64,000 bases of DNA from Bacillota bacterium (GTDB lineage: Bacteria; Bacillota; Clostridia; Acetivibrionales; DTU013), in NCBI GenBank assembly GCA_023411575.1, contig JAEYOP010000040.1, positions 372,001 to 436,000 of the forward strand, written 5' to 3'. Every line of letters begins with the position of its first letter. The first letter of the stretch is position 1. This document shows, piece by piece, positions 7,985-16,225 of the stretch. The translations under genes and the position numbers were made by a program. Below the pieces are notes generated by a model that was not told where the DNA came from, searched no databases, and saw nothing but the letters and a program-made list of their open reading frames with translations.

Positions 7985-9280
7985 ATGTACCGAAAAATCA
8001 TGGAATATCTGAAAGAATGGAAAAACAATACTTACCGCAAGCCCTTGATTTTACAGGGCGCACGACAGGTAGGCAAAACCTATTCTATCCTTGAGTTCGG
8101 GCGGACGGAGTATGAGAACGTCGCCTATTTTAACTTTGAAACGGACCCCTTGCTTGTTAAAACCTTCGACGAGAGTATCGACCCCGGCTATCTGATCCCC
8201 ATTTTATCCCGTATGTCGGGGCAAACCATCATTCGTGAAAAGACGTTGATCGTCTTGGACGAGGTGCAGCTTAGCGAACGGGCGCTGACCTCCCTGAAAT
8301 ACTTCTGTGAAAATGCGCCCGAATATCATATCATCGTTGCGGGCAGCTTGCTGGGCGTAGCGGTTAATCGGGCGCGATTTTCGTTCCCGGTCGGCAAAGT
8401 GGATATGAAAACGCTCCATCCTATGGATATGGAAGAATTTTTGCTGGCCTGCGGTGAAAGCGAACTTGTCGGGCAAATCAAAGGCTGCTTCCAGAACGAT
8501 ACGCCTATGCCTGCCGCGCTGCATGACGCGGCGCTGACATTTTACCGTCAGTATCTGGTTGTGGGCGGCATGCCGGATTGCGTGAGCAAATACCTGGAAA
8601 CCAGGGATTTCATCCTGGTGCGCCATACGCAGGATATGGTGCTTCAAAGCTATCTCAACGACATGAGCAAATATAACTCGCAAAATGAAATTAAGAAAAC
8701 GCGACTGGCTTATGACAACATTACCGTCCAGCTTTCTAAGAAGAATACCCGGTTTCAATATAAGCTGATAAAAACGGGGGCGCGGGCCGCCGAGTTTGAA
8801 AACGCCATTGAATGGCTGTCCCTCTCCGGCATCGTCACCCGTATCTACCGTGTGGAGCAACCCAGGAAGCCACTGGAAAACTATCGGGACATTGATTCGT
8901 TCAAGACCTATGTGTCCGATGTAGGCCTGCTTTGCGCCAAGAAAGATATCGTCGCCGAGGACGTGATATATCTTTCAAACGAATTGGATGATTTCAAGGG
9001 CGGCATGGTGGAGAATTACGTCTGCTGCCAGCTTACCGCGAATGAATATAAAAGTTATTATTGGACCTCCGAACGCGGCGCCGAGGTAGATTTTATCATC
9101 CAACGGGAGGGCAAGATTATCCCCATTGAGGTCAAATCGGCGGATAACACGAAGGCCAAAAGCCTGAATGTCTATATGGATACGCATAAGCCGGAGTATG
9201 CGGTCAAGCTGTCCACAAAAAACTTCGGATTTGAGGACGGGAAGAAGACGGTGCCGCTGTACGCCGCGTTTTGCGTGTAA
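7985..9280 (+). CDS. AAA-type ATPase with C-terminal DUF4143 / nuclease-like domain
   Basis: 431 aa. The N-terminal ATPase has Walker A GARQVGKTY (about residues 25-33) and Walker B LIVLDEVQ (about 94-101), with GSLLGVA as the sensor region. The C-terminal domain contains GAEVDFIIQREGKIIPIEVKS, which fits the D-x(n)-E-x-K core of PD-(D/E)xK-like folds common to DUF4143 proteins. These ATPases are widespread, often mobile and patchily distributed; their biological role is not established, though links to conflict systems have been proposed. It is the first cargo gene of the feoB element, with GGAGG before the ATG. Codon use is like the host's. The length is typical for the family. Confidence 0.85.
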   Translation: MYRKIMEYLKEWKNNTYRKPLILQGARQVGKTYSILEFGRTEYENVAYFNFETDPLLVKTFDESIDPGYLIPILSRMSGQTIIREKTLIVLDEVQLSERALTSLKYFCENAPEYHIIVAGSLLGVAVNRARFSFPVGKVDMKTLHPMDMEEFLLACGESELVGQIKGCFQNDTPMPAALHDAALTFYRQYLVVGGMPDCVSKYLETRDFILVRHTQDMVLQSYLNDMSKYNSQNEIKKTRLAYDNITVQLSKKNTRFQYKLIKTGARAAEFENAIEWLSLSGIVTRIYRVEQPRKPLENYRDIDSFKTYVSDVGLLCAKKDIVAEDVIYLSNELDDFKGGMVENYVCCQLTANEYKSYYWTSERGAEVDFIIQREGKIIPIEVKSADNTKAKSLNVYMDTHKPEYAVKLSTKNFGFEDGKKTVPLYAAFCV

Positions 9281-9432
9281 TGTTGGCTACAAATTAGTGA
9301 ATGAGAAACTGGATCAGATGTACATCAGGCAAATAGCGGAAAGTTCGGGAAGTACACATTATAGCAATAATGGGAAGCTCATTGTAACCACATGAAATAG
9401 TGATTAAGGATTAGGTTAAAGGATGTTGTGAA

Positions 9433-10332
9433 TTGGGAAAGAAGGGGTTGCCAAAAAAATTATATCGTTTTAGGGCTATAGAAACACCTAAGCAATTTGA
9501 TTATGTTGTTAACGAGATAAGGAATGGGTATCTGTATCTCTCAAGACCAGAAGATTTCAATGATTCTTTCGATTCTCTTTCGATCCTTTCTGGCAACTCA
9601 TATTATGATTATTTCAAGGATTATCTAGGTTTTAACCCAGAAATTCCAAAGAATCTTTATGATTTTGTGTATAAATTAGAGGAAACCAATGGCTGTAAGA
9701 TTGATTTTTCGCAGCTTGTAAAGGCGATGGGATTTTATAAAGACACTATGAATGTAATGCTTAAAAAAAATGAAAATACCTCATCTATGCAATCAATACT
9801 GGAATATAACGCTTTTATTAATAGCCAGTTACGCCAAATACGAATTGCTTGCTTTACTGAGCAATTAAGAAATATGCCTATGTGGGCGCATTATGCGAAT
9901 AATCATAGAGGTATATGTTTACTATATGACACGACAACAAATATGGGCATGTTGCACAAGGATCGCTTCTATAAGGTTCAATACAGGAATCAAATATTTG
10001 ACGCAGTATATGAATCTATCCAATATGATAGAAGACTTTATAGTATGCTAGAAGAATGCGTGATAACCAAACATGCAGATTGGAGTTATGAAAAAGAGTG
10101 GAGATTAGTCTATCACCCGGCACATTTATTTGCTTGTAAAGAGGATGTACCAATGAATTATCATGATTCTGGAATGCTCATTGACTTTATCCGACCTTCA
10201 TCCATATACCTTGGTTGGAGAGCAAGCGATGAGTTATGCAGTTTAATGCGCAAAGCTGTTGAAGGCATTGATATAAAAATCATTAAAATAAAGATGACAG
10301 AACACGGCTTAAAAGAAAATTGCGATGAATAG
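9433..10332 (+). CDS. DUF2971 domain protein
   Basis: 299 aa from a TTG start preceded by AAAGGATG. Family features: N-terminal LYRFRAIET and the strand YLYLSRPEDFNDSFDS, the RIACFTEQLRNMPMWAHYA block and GICLLYD, and the later EKEWRLVYHP segment. This is the DUF2971 pattern, a cytoplasmic family of unknown activity frequently found in accessory regions and near defence genes. The gene is much more A+T-rich than the ATPase before it and the recombinase after it, suggesting separate acquisition as cargo. A 152-nt gap separates it from the ATPase, so it may be co-transcribed or have its own promoter. Confidence 0.8.
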   Translation: MGKKGLPKKLYRFRAIETPKQFDYVVNEIRNGYLYLSRPEDFNDSFDSLSILSGNSYYDYFKDYLGFNPEIPKNLYDFVYKLEETNGCKIDFSQLVKAMGFYKDTMNVMLKKNENTSSMQSILEYNAFINSQLRQIRIACFTEQLRNMPMWAHYANNHRGICLLYDTTTNMGMLHKDRFYKVQYRNQIFDAVYESIQYDRRLYSMLEECVITKHADWSYEKEWRLVYHPAHLFACKEDVPMNYHDSGMLIDFIRPSSIYLGWRASDELCSLMRKAVEGIDIKIIKIKMTEHGLKENCDE

Positions 10333-10481
10333 TTTCAACCAACGTTTTTTCGAATGAGAATGTTTATAATTACTTGTAATGGTATTTATAATGTTTTAAT
10401 CAGGTGGATAACCGGCTAAGCACTTACACACTATCCATATTAGATGGAGCCTTTTATTGCGTATCAGTTGCCCATTTTGCT

Positions 10482-10487
10482 TATAAT
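10482..10487 (+). promoter_or_regulatory. Possible -10 box upstream of recombinase operon
   Basis: TATAAT at 10482-10487 with TTGCGT 19 bp upstream (10457-10462). It lies before the terminator hairpin at 10554, which would then work as an attenuator for the recombinase transcript. Spacing is suboptimal and the call is tentative. Confidence 0.35.
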
Positions 10488-10553
10488 GCGACTCAGCAAC
10501 CTCTCGCCGTAGCTTTTATCCTACATATCGTACAACCCATCCCACATAAACTG

Positions 10554-10584
10554 ATACCAGACGCCATGCCGTCTGGTATTTTTT
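10554..10584 (+). terminator. Rho-independent terminator or attenuator before recombinase genes
   Basis: Perfect 10-bp stem ATACCAGACG / CGTCTGGTAT with a 6-nt loop followed by a run of six T (10579-10584). It separates the DUF2971 cargo from the recombinase operon and may either end the cargo transcript or attenuate the recombinase message. Confidence 0.8.
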
Positions 10585-10617
10585 ATGCCCAAAATCAGCC
10601 GAAAGGAGGCCGCACCG

Positions 10618-10833
10618 ATGACGGGTCCAACCTGCGTCATAAGCACAAAAGAATATCCGGCAAGCGATGGGATGCTTATCATAGAAAATATCGCCGAAGG
10701 AAACAGAAAAAAAGCTGACATAATCAGGGTAATTATTGAACACATGGCTTGTCCGCCTGACAAGGGTTTGGTACAATCGGCTTGTAGAAACACGGCTGGT
10801 TGCGGCTCTCAAGAGAAGGAGGCGGGATATTGA
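10618..10833 (+). CDS. Small protein translationally coupled to serine recombinase, 71 aa
   Basis: ATG at 10618 has AAAGGAGG 8 nt upstream, a stronger signal than the in-frame ATG at 10585, which lies in the terminator tail. The protein begins MTGPTCVISTKEYPASDGML and continues through a helical IIENIAEGNRKKADIIRVII segment. Its TGA overlaps the recombinase TTG start (TTGA), so recombinase synthesis is probably coupled to it. I do not know the family; a recombination directionality factor or regulator is a plausible guess from position, since such small proteins often accompany large serine recombinases, but no motif proves it. Confidence 0.65.
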   Translation: MTGPTCVISTKEYPASDGMLIIENIAEGNRKKADIIRVIIEHMACPPDKGLVQSACRNTAGCGSQEKEAGY

Positions 10834-12470
10834 GAGCCGACGCGCGGCGGGGGCCGCCTGACCCCGGCCTGTATCACGCGGCGCTGTACATGAGACTCTC
10901 AAAGGATGACGACGGGACGGCCGAGAGTGCGAGCATCGTAACACAGCGGAAGATGCTCCACACCTATGCTGATGAAAACGCCTATACGATCGCCGGTGAG
11001 TACATAGACGACGGATGGTCGGGAACCAATTTTGACCGTCCGGACTTCAAACGGATGATCGCCGATATTGAGGCCGGAAAGATCAACCTGGTGATCACCA
11101 AGGATTTTTCACGTCTCGGAAGGGACTACATTACTGCCGGGCAATATACGGAAATGTATTTCCCCGAGCACAACGTCCGTTACATCGCCATCAACGACGG
11201 CTATGATTCGGTGAATCCGTTTAACGACATCACCCCGTTCAAGCATGTCATCAACGAAATGTACGCGCGCGACACAAGCAAGAAAATACGCTCCGCTTTC
11301 CAGACCAAGATGCTGGAGGGCAGCTACATCGGGAATTTCGCCCCATACGGCTATAAGAAAGACCCTGACAATAAGAACCATCTCATTATCGACTACGAGG
11401 CCGCCGCTGTGGTGCGGGAAATTTTCCAAATGGCCGCTGCCGGAGACCGTCCTTCGGAAATTGCCGCGCAGCTCAACCAAAGCGGCATAGCACCCCCCGC
11501 GATGTACCGCTGTTCAACGCATCCGCATCTCGGTCCAGACTCCTACACAACCCGTAGGGAGTGGACATCATCGACTATCTGCAAGATGCTTGCAAATGTC
11601 GTTTACCTCGGTCATACGGCGCAGGGCAAGACGTCAAAGCCGTCCTTCAAGAGCAAGACCGCCTTCCGGAAGCCGCGTGACGAGTGGCATATCGTCGAAA
11701 ATACGCACGAACCGCTTGTCACATCGGATATGTTCGACCTTGTGAGAACGCGCAGCGTATCGAGACGGATTCAACCAAAAACCGGGTTTCAAAACGTCTT
11801 TTCCGGCGTAGCCAAATGCGCAGACTGCGGTGGAAACATGTCCACAACCGGCTCGCGAAAAAAGGGGTCGCCATACAACCTTGTGTGCGGTCGGTATAAA
11901 CTGTACGGCAGCAAAGAGTGTTCCAACCACTTCATCGACTATGAGCTTCTGCATCAATCCGTGCTGTCCGAAGTTAAGGAAATGCTCAAGCTGTCCGAAA
12001 AGGACAAAAAGCAGGTGCTGGCGGACATGGAGAAGGCAAGGCGCAGTGAAAATGCAAACGAGACGGATCATGAGACGGTTAAGCTTCTGAAAACGCTGGA
12101 AGCCCGCGACAAGGAACTTGACGCGCTGATCCGCCGGCTGTACGAGGACAATGTAAGCGGCAAAATCAACGACGAACGGTTCACTAAGCTGAACGCTGCT
12201 TATGAGGCGGAACAGCGGCAGATCAATCAAAAGATAAAGCTATTAAAAAAGCCCTTCGTTCAAGAGACAAGCGATAAAGAATCCCGACGGCGTTTCATGG
12301 AACTGCTCGACGGCCTTGCCGATATAAGCGAGCTGACGCCAAACCTTGTTAAACGGCTCATAGACCGCATCGAGGTCGGACAGGGCGGGTATGAGCAAAC
12401 ACCGGAGGGGAAAAAAAAACGCCAGACTGTAAGGATATTCTGGCGCTTCATGGGAGAATTGAACGGATAG
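10830..12470 (+). CDS. Large serine recombinase (TnpX/TndX-like integrase)
   Basis: 546 aa from the TTG at 10830, chosen for AGGAGG at 7-nt spacing and the TTGA overlap with the preceding gene. The N-terminal resolvase domain begins with ALYMRLSKDDDGT, whose Ser (about residue 24) is the expected nucleophile, followed by SIVTQRKML, DDGWSGTNFDRPDF and the ITKDFSRLGRD motif. The central recombinase domain includes APYGYKKDP and the STICKMLANVVYLGHTAQG segment. A zinc-ribbon follows (CADCGGNMST then CGRYKLYGSKECSNH), and a coiled-coil-like C-terminal part rich in Glu/Lys closes it. This is the full set for site-specific integration and excision. The gene ends 15 bp from the right repeat, so it is the element's own integrase. 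Confidence 0.93.
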   Translation: MRADARRGPPDPGLYHAALYMRLSKDDDGTAESASIVTQRKMLHTYADENAYTIAGEYIDDGWSGTNFDRPDFKRMIADIEAGKINLVITKDFSRLGRDYITAGQYTEMYFPEHNVRYIAINDGYDSVNPFNDITPFKHVINEMYARDTSKKIRSAFQTKMLEGSYIGNFAPYGYKKDPDNKNHLIIDYEAAAVVREIFQMAAAGDRPSEIAAQLNQSGIAPPAMYRCSTHPHLGPDSYTTRREWTSSTICKMLANVVYLGHTAQGKTSKPSFKSKTAFRKPRDEWHIVENTHEPLVTSDMFDLVRTRSVSRRIQPKTGFQNVFSGVAKCADCGGNMSTTGSRKKGSPYNLVCGRYKLYGSKECSNHFIDYELLHQSVLSEVKEMLKLSEKDKKQVLADMEKARRSENANETDHETVKLLKTLEARDKELDALIRRLYEDNVSGKINDERFTKLNAAYEAEQRQINQKIKLLKKPFVQETSDKESRRRFMELLDGLADISELTPNLVKRLIDRIEVGQGGYEQTPEGKKKRQTVRIFWRFMGELNG

Positions 12471-12484
12471 CATATATTGAACAT

Positions 12485-12497
12485 CCATGTGCATGGG
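12485..12497 (+). repeat. Right attachment repeat of feoB element
   Basis: CCATGTGCATGGG, identical to the left copy. FeoB coding sequence resumes in frame immediately inside this repeat (ATG at 12487). Confidence 0.85.
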
Positions 12498-13338
12498 CTT
12501 CGGCTGCAACGCGGCCGGCGTGATCGGCTGCAGGATCATCGATTCTCCGAGGGAAAGGCTGATCGCCACCCTGACCAACGTATTTGTACCCTGTAACGGC
12601 CGGTTTCCGACCTTGATTGCCGTAGGCACGATCTTTATAGGAGGCACGGTAGGAGGCGCATTCCAATCGGCAGTTTCCACCCTTGCCCTTACAGGGATCG
12701 TATTATTGGGGATTTTGATGACGCTGCTGGTGTCCAGGCTTCTATCGAAAACCATACTTAAGGGCCTTCCGTCCTCCTTTACCCTGGAACTCCCCCCTTA
12801 CCGCAAGCCTCAGATCGGGCGGATCCTCGTACGGTCCGTCCTGGACCGGACACTTTTTGTTCTCGGCCGCGCTGTGGCCATTGCAGCCCCCGCAGGGCTG
12901 GTGATCTGGCTCATGGCCAATATCAGCGTAGGCGATACCAGCTTGCTGGCCTATGCCGCAAACTTTCTGGACCCCTTCGCCAGGCTGCTGGGTCTGGATG
13001 GGTATATCCTGATGGCATTTATCCTGGGTTTACCGGCAAATGAAATCGTAATCCCCATAATCATCATGAGCTATATGGCGTCCGGCTCGCTGCTGGAATT
13101 GGATGAACTGAAGGATTTGCGGCAGCTTCTGGTTTCGCACGGCTGGACCTGGCTGACCGGGGTCTGCGTCATGCTGTTCTCCCTTATGCATTTCCCCTGC
13201 GGCACCACCTTATGGACGATCCGTAAGGAAACGCAAAGCTTGAAATGGACCCTTGCCGCTTTCGCCATACCCACAGCCGCGGGAATCCTCGTATGCTTTG
13301 TTGTCGCGAATGTCGTACGGCTGCTGGGATTGGCATAA
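12487..13338 (+). CDS. feoB: FeoB ferrous iron transporter, C-terminal part, displaced by mobile element
   Basis: 283 codons encoding the second half of the FeoB membrane domain: it opens with MCMGFGCNAAGVIGCRIID, the conserved pore motif split by the element, and includes LTNVFVPCNGRFPTLIA, VLGRAVAIAAPAGLVIWLMA, GLPANEIVIPIIIMSY and MHFPCGTTLWTIRKE, all typical of Gate and FeoB_C regions. About six transmembrane helices are present. There is no ribosome binding site before the ATG at 12487, so it is unlikely to be translated on its own. The residue sequence is intact, with no other frameshift or stop, which argues that the insertion is recent or that excision maintains selection on the gene. 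Confidence 0.88.
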   Translation: MCMGFGCNAAGVIGCRIIDSPRERLIATLTNVFVPCNGRFPTLIAVGTIFIGGTVGGAFQSAVSTLALTGIVLLGILMTLLVSRLLSKTILKGLPSSFTLELPPYRKPQIGRILVRSVLDRTLFVLGRAVAIAAPAGLVIWLMANISVGDTSLLAYAANFLDPFARLLGLDGYILMAFILGLPANEIVIPIIIMSYMASGSLLELDELKDLRQLLVSHGWTWLTGVCVMLFSLMHFPCGTTLWTIRKETQSLKWTLAAFAIPTAAGILVCFVVANVVRLLGLA

Positions 13339-13360
13339 TAATGCTGCGATCCGGACAGAC

Positions 13361-15112
13361 CTATCTTCCCGCGTTATCCGGGTCGAAATCGATAAAATCA
13401 TAATCTTTATAGTCCGAGTCGTCGAAATGCCACCATTCCGTGCCAAGCGGCTTAAATCCGCATTGTTCCATCACATTCTGGAGCAATAACGCATTCTGTT
13501 TCTGCTCCGGCGTCGCGTGGGAATATTCCCTCGACGCCTTGTCCGTCGGGTCGTCAAAGCCGCTTGGCATGTCTATTTCCTTTCCATCTTTGACAAGTGT
13601 TATGTCCACAGCCGCCCCTCTCGTGTGGTTCGAACCTTTTTGAGGATCGGCATACACGCTTTTAACAGGCGCCGCATCATACAGCTTCTGTTGTATGGCC
13701 GCGGGCCTGTAAGCATCCCACACCTCAATCTGATAGCCCTTTTCCGCCAGCAGCCGGCTTGCCTCTTTCAGCTTGTCCGCGGTGCCTTCCCTCAGCCAGG
13801 CGATATTGGACTTGTATAACGGTTTTCTCGCAATATTATCCGCCGTTGCATATTTCAGATTAATAGCAAGATTTCCAACGTAGCTTTCGAGATCGACCAT
13901 GTTATATCTGCCCAGTTTCTGCAAAACCCTTGTTTTTTGCTCGTCCACGGCAATAACAGGTTTATAGTCGTTTATTTCAGGGCTTGAAGAGATGGAGCAT
14001 GGCGTAATATCCGGTTCGGATATGGAGATAAGCTTTTTATCCTGTCCAAAGGTGTACGCCTGCTGATATATTGCCGTATCGAAGTCCCGCGGCTTTTTAT
14101 TGCCGCCGAAACAAAAATTCCCAAGGCTGTAAACAATGTATTTGCCCTCGTACTTCTCAATCGGTTCCAGTACGTGCGGATGAGCGCCAAGTACCAGGTC
14201 GGCCCCGTGGTCTATCGAAAAACGCCCGAGTTCCTTTTGGGATTCCGTTACCGTATAGCAGTATTCTTTGCCCCAGTGAAAATATACAATTACCATTTGG
14301 GACTTCTCCCTGGCCTGCGTTATCATCTCTTGAACCGTTGCCTTCAGTTCCTCAAGATCCGTGCCCTGTTCGACATTTCCGAGCTGATTGAAGCCAAGCA
14401 GGGCAATCGTAATCCCTTTTACCTTTTCGTACGCGATATCCGAGTATCCGAAATAACTGATTCCCGCTTCCTTCACCGCTTCGCGGGTATCCCCATAGCC
14501 CGTTTCCGTATAATCATATGTATGATTGTTTGCAAGGTCTACCACGTCGATACCGCCTGCTTTCAGGATCGCCGCATTCGCCGGATCTCCTTCGAACCAC
14601 CAGTTGTTGGAGGGTACATCGAATTTCTCCGCTTTTTTTGTTTCCTTGGACAAAGTTGTTTCCAGATTGGCAATGGTCAGGTCGTCCTTTAAAAAAATAT
14701 CCGCGACATTTGAAAAAAAGTAATCCTGATTCGAACCGATTTTTTGGAGCACATCCTCGAAGGAATCTTCGTAGCCGATTCTGGAATCCTGTCCAAGAGC
14801 GACATCGCCGATAGCGCTTATGTTGATCACCGTGCTGCCATCCGATGCCTCTCCGTCCGTCGGAACAATAGTATCCCCATCCGCAGCAGCCGCCGTTGCC
14901 GCAGGTGTCTGAGTTGCTATAGGCGCTGCCGTTGCATCGTTTTGGGCGCCGGACGCGTCTGCGGTACCCGGATGATTGTCCGCCGCCGAATTTCGCAAGC
15001 CTCCAAAATGAATCGCCAGACCGCAGATCACAAGAATGGCGGTCAAAACGACTATGAGTCTTCCCAACGCGCCTTTTCTTCTTTTGTACTTGTACCGTAC
15101 CGGCTTTTTCAT
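13361..15112 (-). CDS. CapA-family domain fused to VanX-like D-Ala-D-Ala dipeptidase
   Basis: 583 aa from the ATG at 15112, which has GGGGGG 6 nt upstream. An N-terminal signal anchor (LGRLIVVLTAILVICGLAIH) is followed by a Thr/Ala-rich linker. Residues about 95-360 form a PgsA/CapA metallophosphoesterase-like domain: SAIGDVALGQ, NLETTLS, DLANNHTYDY, VYFHWGKEY, GADLVLGAHPHVLEP, YSLGNFCFGG. Residues about 400-575 are a peptidase M15D (VanX/DdpX) domain with DAYRP, SNHTRGAAVDITL (zinc His and Asp) and TEWWHFDD (catalytic Glu and zinc His). All key residues are present in both parts. The protein should act outside the membrane on cell-wall or capsule material. Family members usually occur separately, so the fusion is notable. 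Confidence 0.85.
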   Translation of the reverse strand: MKKPVRYKYKRRKGALGRLIVVLTAILVICGLAIHFGGLRNSAADNHPGTADASGAQNDATAAPIATQTPAATAAAADGDTIVPTDGEASDGSTVINISAIGDVALGQDSRIGYEDSFEDVLQKIGSNQDYFFSNVADIFLKDDLTIANLETTLSKETKKAEKFDVPSNNWWFEGDPANAAILKAGGIDVVDLANNHTYDYTETGYGDTREAVKEAGISYFGYSDIAYEKVKGITIALLGFNQLGNVEQGTDLEELKATVQEMITQAREKSQMVIVYFHWGKEYCYTVTESQKELGRFSIDHGADLVLGAHPHVLEPIEKYEGKYIVYSLGNFCFGGNKKPRDFDTAIYQQAYTFGQDKKLISISEPDITPCSISSSPEINDYKPVIAVDEQKTRVLQKLGRYNMVDLESYVGNLAINLKYATADNIARKPLYKSNIAWLREGTADKLKEASRLLAEKGYQIEVWDAYRPAAIQQKLYDAAPVKSVYADPQKGSNHTRGAAVDITLVKDGKEIDMPSGFDDPTDKASREYSHATPEQKQNALLLQNVMEQCGFKPLGTEWWHFDDSDYKDYDFIDFDPDNAGR

Positions 15113-15163
15113 TTGCGTCCCCCCATTAAGGTTCATCCTTTTCCCAATGGTTTCTGCAGCCCT

Positions 15164-16078
15164 TTACTTCAGACTGTCATAAATCTTTGACAAATTGCTT
15201 TCCATGCGTTCCAGATAGGACATATTATCCTCTCCGCTTTCAATGGTATAGATTGTTTCCACCTTTGCGCCCACCTCATCAGCCAGCGTTTTGGAGACAT
15301 CCGGGCTTGCCATTTCTTCCGCAAAAACGGTGGTCACCCCGTTTTGTTTGCAGTATTCCGTAAGTTCGGATAATTGCCGGGCGCTGGGTTCCCCCTCCGC
15401 GAATACGTCTTCCACGCTGTTCTGCTCCAGGCCGAAATCCCGGCAGAGATAGGCAAAAGCCGCATGTCCCGTTACAAAGCTCTTTTTCCCTGCCGATTGG
15501 AATTTTTCGTTGTATTCGTTGTAAAGGCGCTCCAACTGGGAAATATAGTCCACGCAGTTTTTTTCATAATAATCCTTATTGGCCGGGTCGGCCTTTACCA
15601 GGGCATCCTTGATATTTTTGACCTCCAGTTCGGCCCCTTTCAGGCTGAGCCAGATATGAGGGTCATATTGCCCATGCTCTTCCACTTCCTCCGGCTCCGT
15701 ATTCTTAATTGCATCAGCGCCCCCGGATGCTTCCACTGCAATTAAATTTGCGTTGCCGGCGGCTTTGATCGCTTCCTCGGCCCAGGCTTCCATCCCCAGT
15801 CCACTATACACAAAAACGTTGGCTTTGCCAAGTCCGGCAAGGTCCTGTGCCTTGGGTTCGAAATCATGGGGCTCCATACCGTCCGGTATAATAGTCGAAA
15901 TTTCTGCTTTGTCCTTTCCAACAGCCGCAACAAACTCCTTCATCGCATCAAAAGTAACCGAAACCCTGATCCTGCTTTCTGCGCCCGAATTGTTCGCCGG
16001 ATCGGAATTCCCCCCGCATGCCGAAAAGCTCACAGCGAAAAGCAGACACAGCAGCGAGGCAGCCCATTTTTTCAACAT
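15164..16078 (-). CDS. znuA: Zinc ABC transporter substrate-binding lipoprotein ZnuA/AdcA type
   Basis: 304 aa from ATG 16078, the ATG with the best spacing (9 nt) from GGAGGG; nearby TTG and ATG codons lie too close to it. A lipoprotein signal ends at VSFSACGG. The cluster A-I fold is indicated by VTFDAMKEFVAAVGKDKAEI, the IIPDGMEPHDFEPKAQDL His ligand, the acidic/His loop EEVEEHGQYDPHIWLS and FVTGHAAFAYLCRDFGL, with AEEMASPDVSKTLADE near the end. The loop is short, unlike the long His-rich loops of some ZnuA. It binds Zn(II) (possibly Mn) outside the cell and hands it to ZnuB. It is divergent from znuCB, with two shared operators between them. Confidence 0.9.
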   Translation of the reverse strand: MLKKWAASLLCLLFAVSFSACGGNSDPANNSGAESRIRVSVTFDAMKEFVAAVGKDKAEISTIIPDGMEPHDFEPKAQDLAGLGKANVFVYSGLGMEAWAEEAIKAAGNANLIAVEASGGADAIKNTEPEEVEEHGQYDPHIWLSLKGAELEVKNIKDALVKADPANKDYYEKNCVDYISQLERLYNEYNEKFQSAGKKSFVTGHAAFAYLCRDFGLEQNSVEDVFAEGEPSARQLSELTEYCKQNGVTTVFAEEMASPDVSKTLADEVGAKVETIYTIESGEDNMSYLERMESNLSKIYDSLK

Positions 16079-16104
16079 TTTCATCAACCCTCCAAATTTC
16101 TATT

Positions 16105-16125
16105 TGCAAATGAGTCTTATTTGCA
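16105..16125. promoter_or_regulatory. Operator 1 of divergent znu genes
   Basis: TGCAAA-N9-TTTGCA, a perfect dyad that lies 26 nt before the znuA start. The same arrangement with the same outer bases recurs at 16163-16183. The arm sequence and 21-bp length suggest a metal-responsive repressor such as a Fur/Zur-family or MarR-like AdcR protein; neither regulator gene is in the window. Confidence 0.6.
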
Positions 16126-16162
16126 TTTATAATTATAACTGGATTGATTTGTTCTTGTCAAA

Positions 16163-16183
16163 TGCAAACGATATGCATTTGCA
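16163..16183. promoter_or_regulatory. Operator 2 of divergent znu genes
   Basis: TGCAAA-N9-TTTGCA, matching operator 1 in both arms and spacing. It also sits in a wider dyad CAAATGCA-N7-TGCATTTG (16159-16181). It ends 42 nt before the znuC start, so it would control znuCB while operator 1 controls znuA. Confidence 0.6.
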
Positions 16184-16225
16184 TAATAAAAGCAAATCCA
16201 CCAAAAGAATGGAAGGGTGCCTCTC

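Larger units (their letters stand above)
7816..12497 (+). mobile_element. 4.67-kb serine-recombinase element inserted in feoB
   Basis: The element is bounded by a 13-bp direct repeat, CCATGTGCATGGG, at 7816-7828 and 12485-12497; with one repeat copy it is 4669 bp. It contains, all on the plus strand, a promoter, a DUF4143-type ATPase, a DUF2971 protein, a hairpin terminator, a 71-aa small protein and a large serine recombinase whose stop lies 15 bp from the right repeat. No transfer, replication or transposase genes are seen, so it is an integrative element that needs only its recombinase to move between sites. Removal of element plus one repeat rebuilds the feoB frame exactly, as expected of conservative site-specific recombination of the TnpX/TndX type. 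Confidence 0.85.

Noticed and set aside
10404..10718. 104-codon frame with a GTG start before the recombinase genes
   Set aside because: It runs through the terminator hairpin at 10554 and overlaps the better-supported small gene at 10618.
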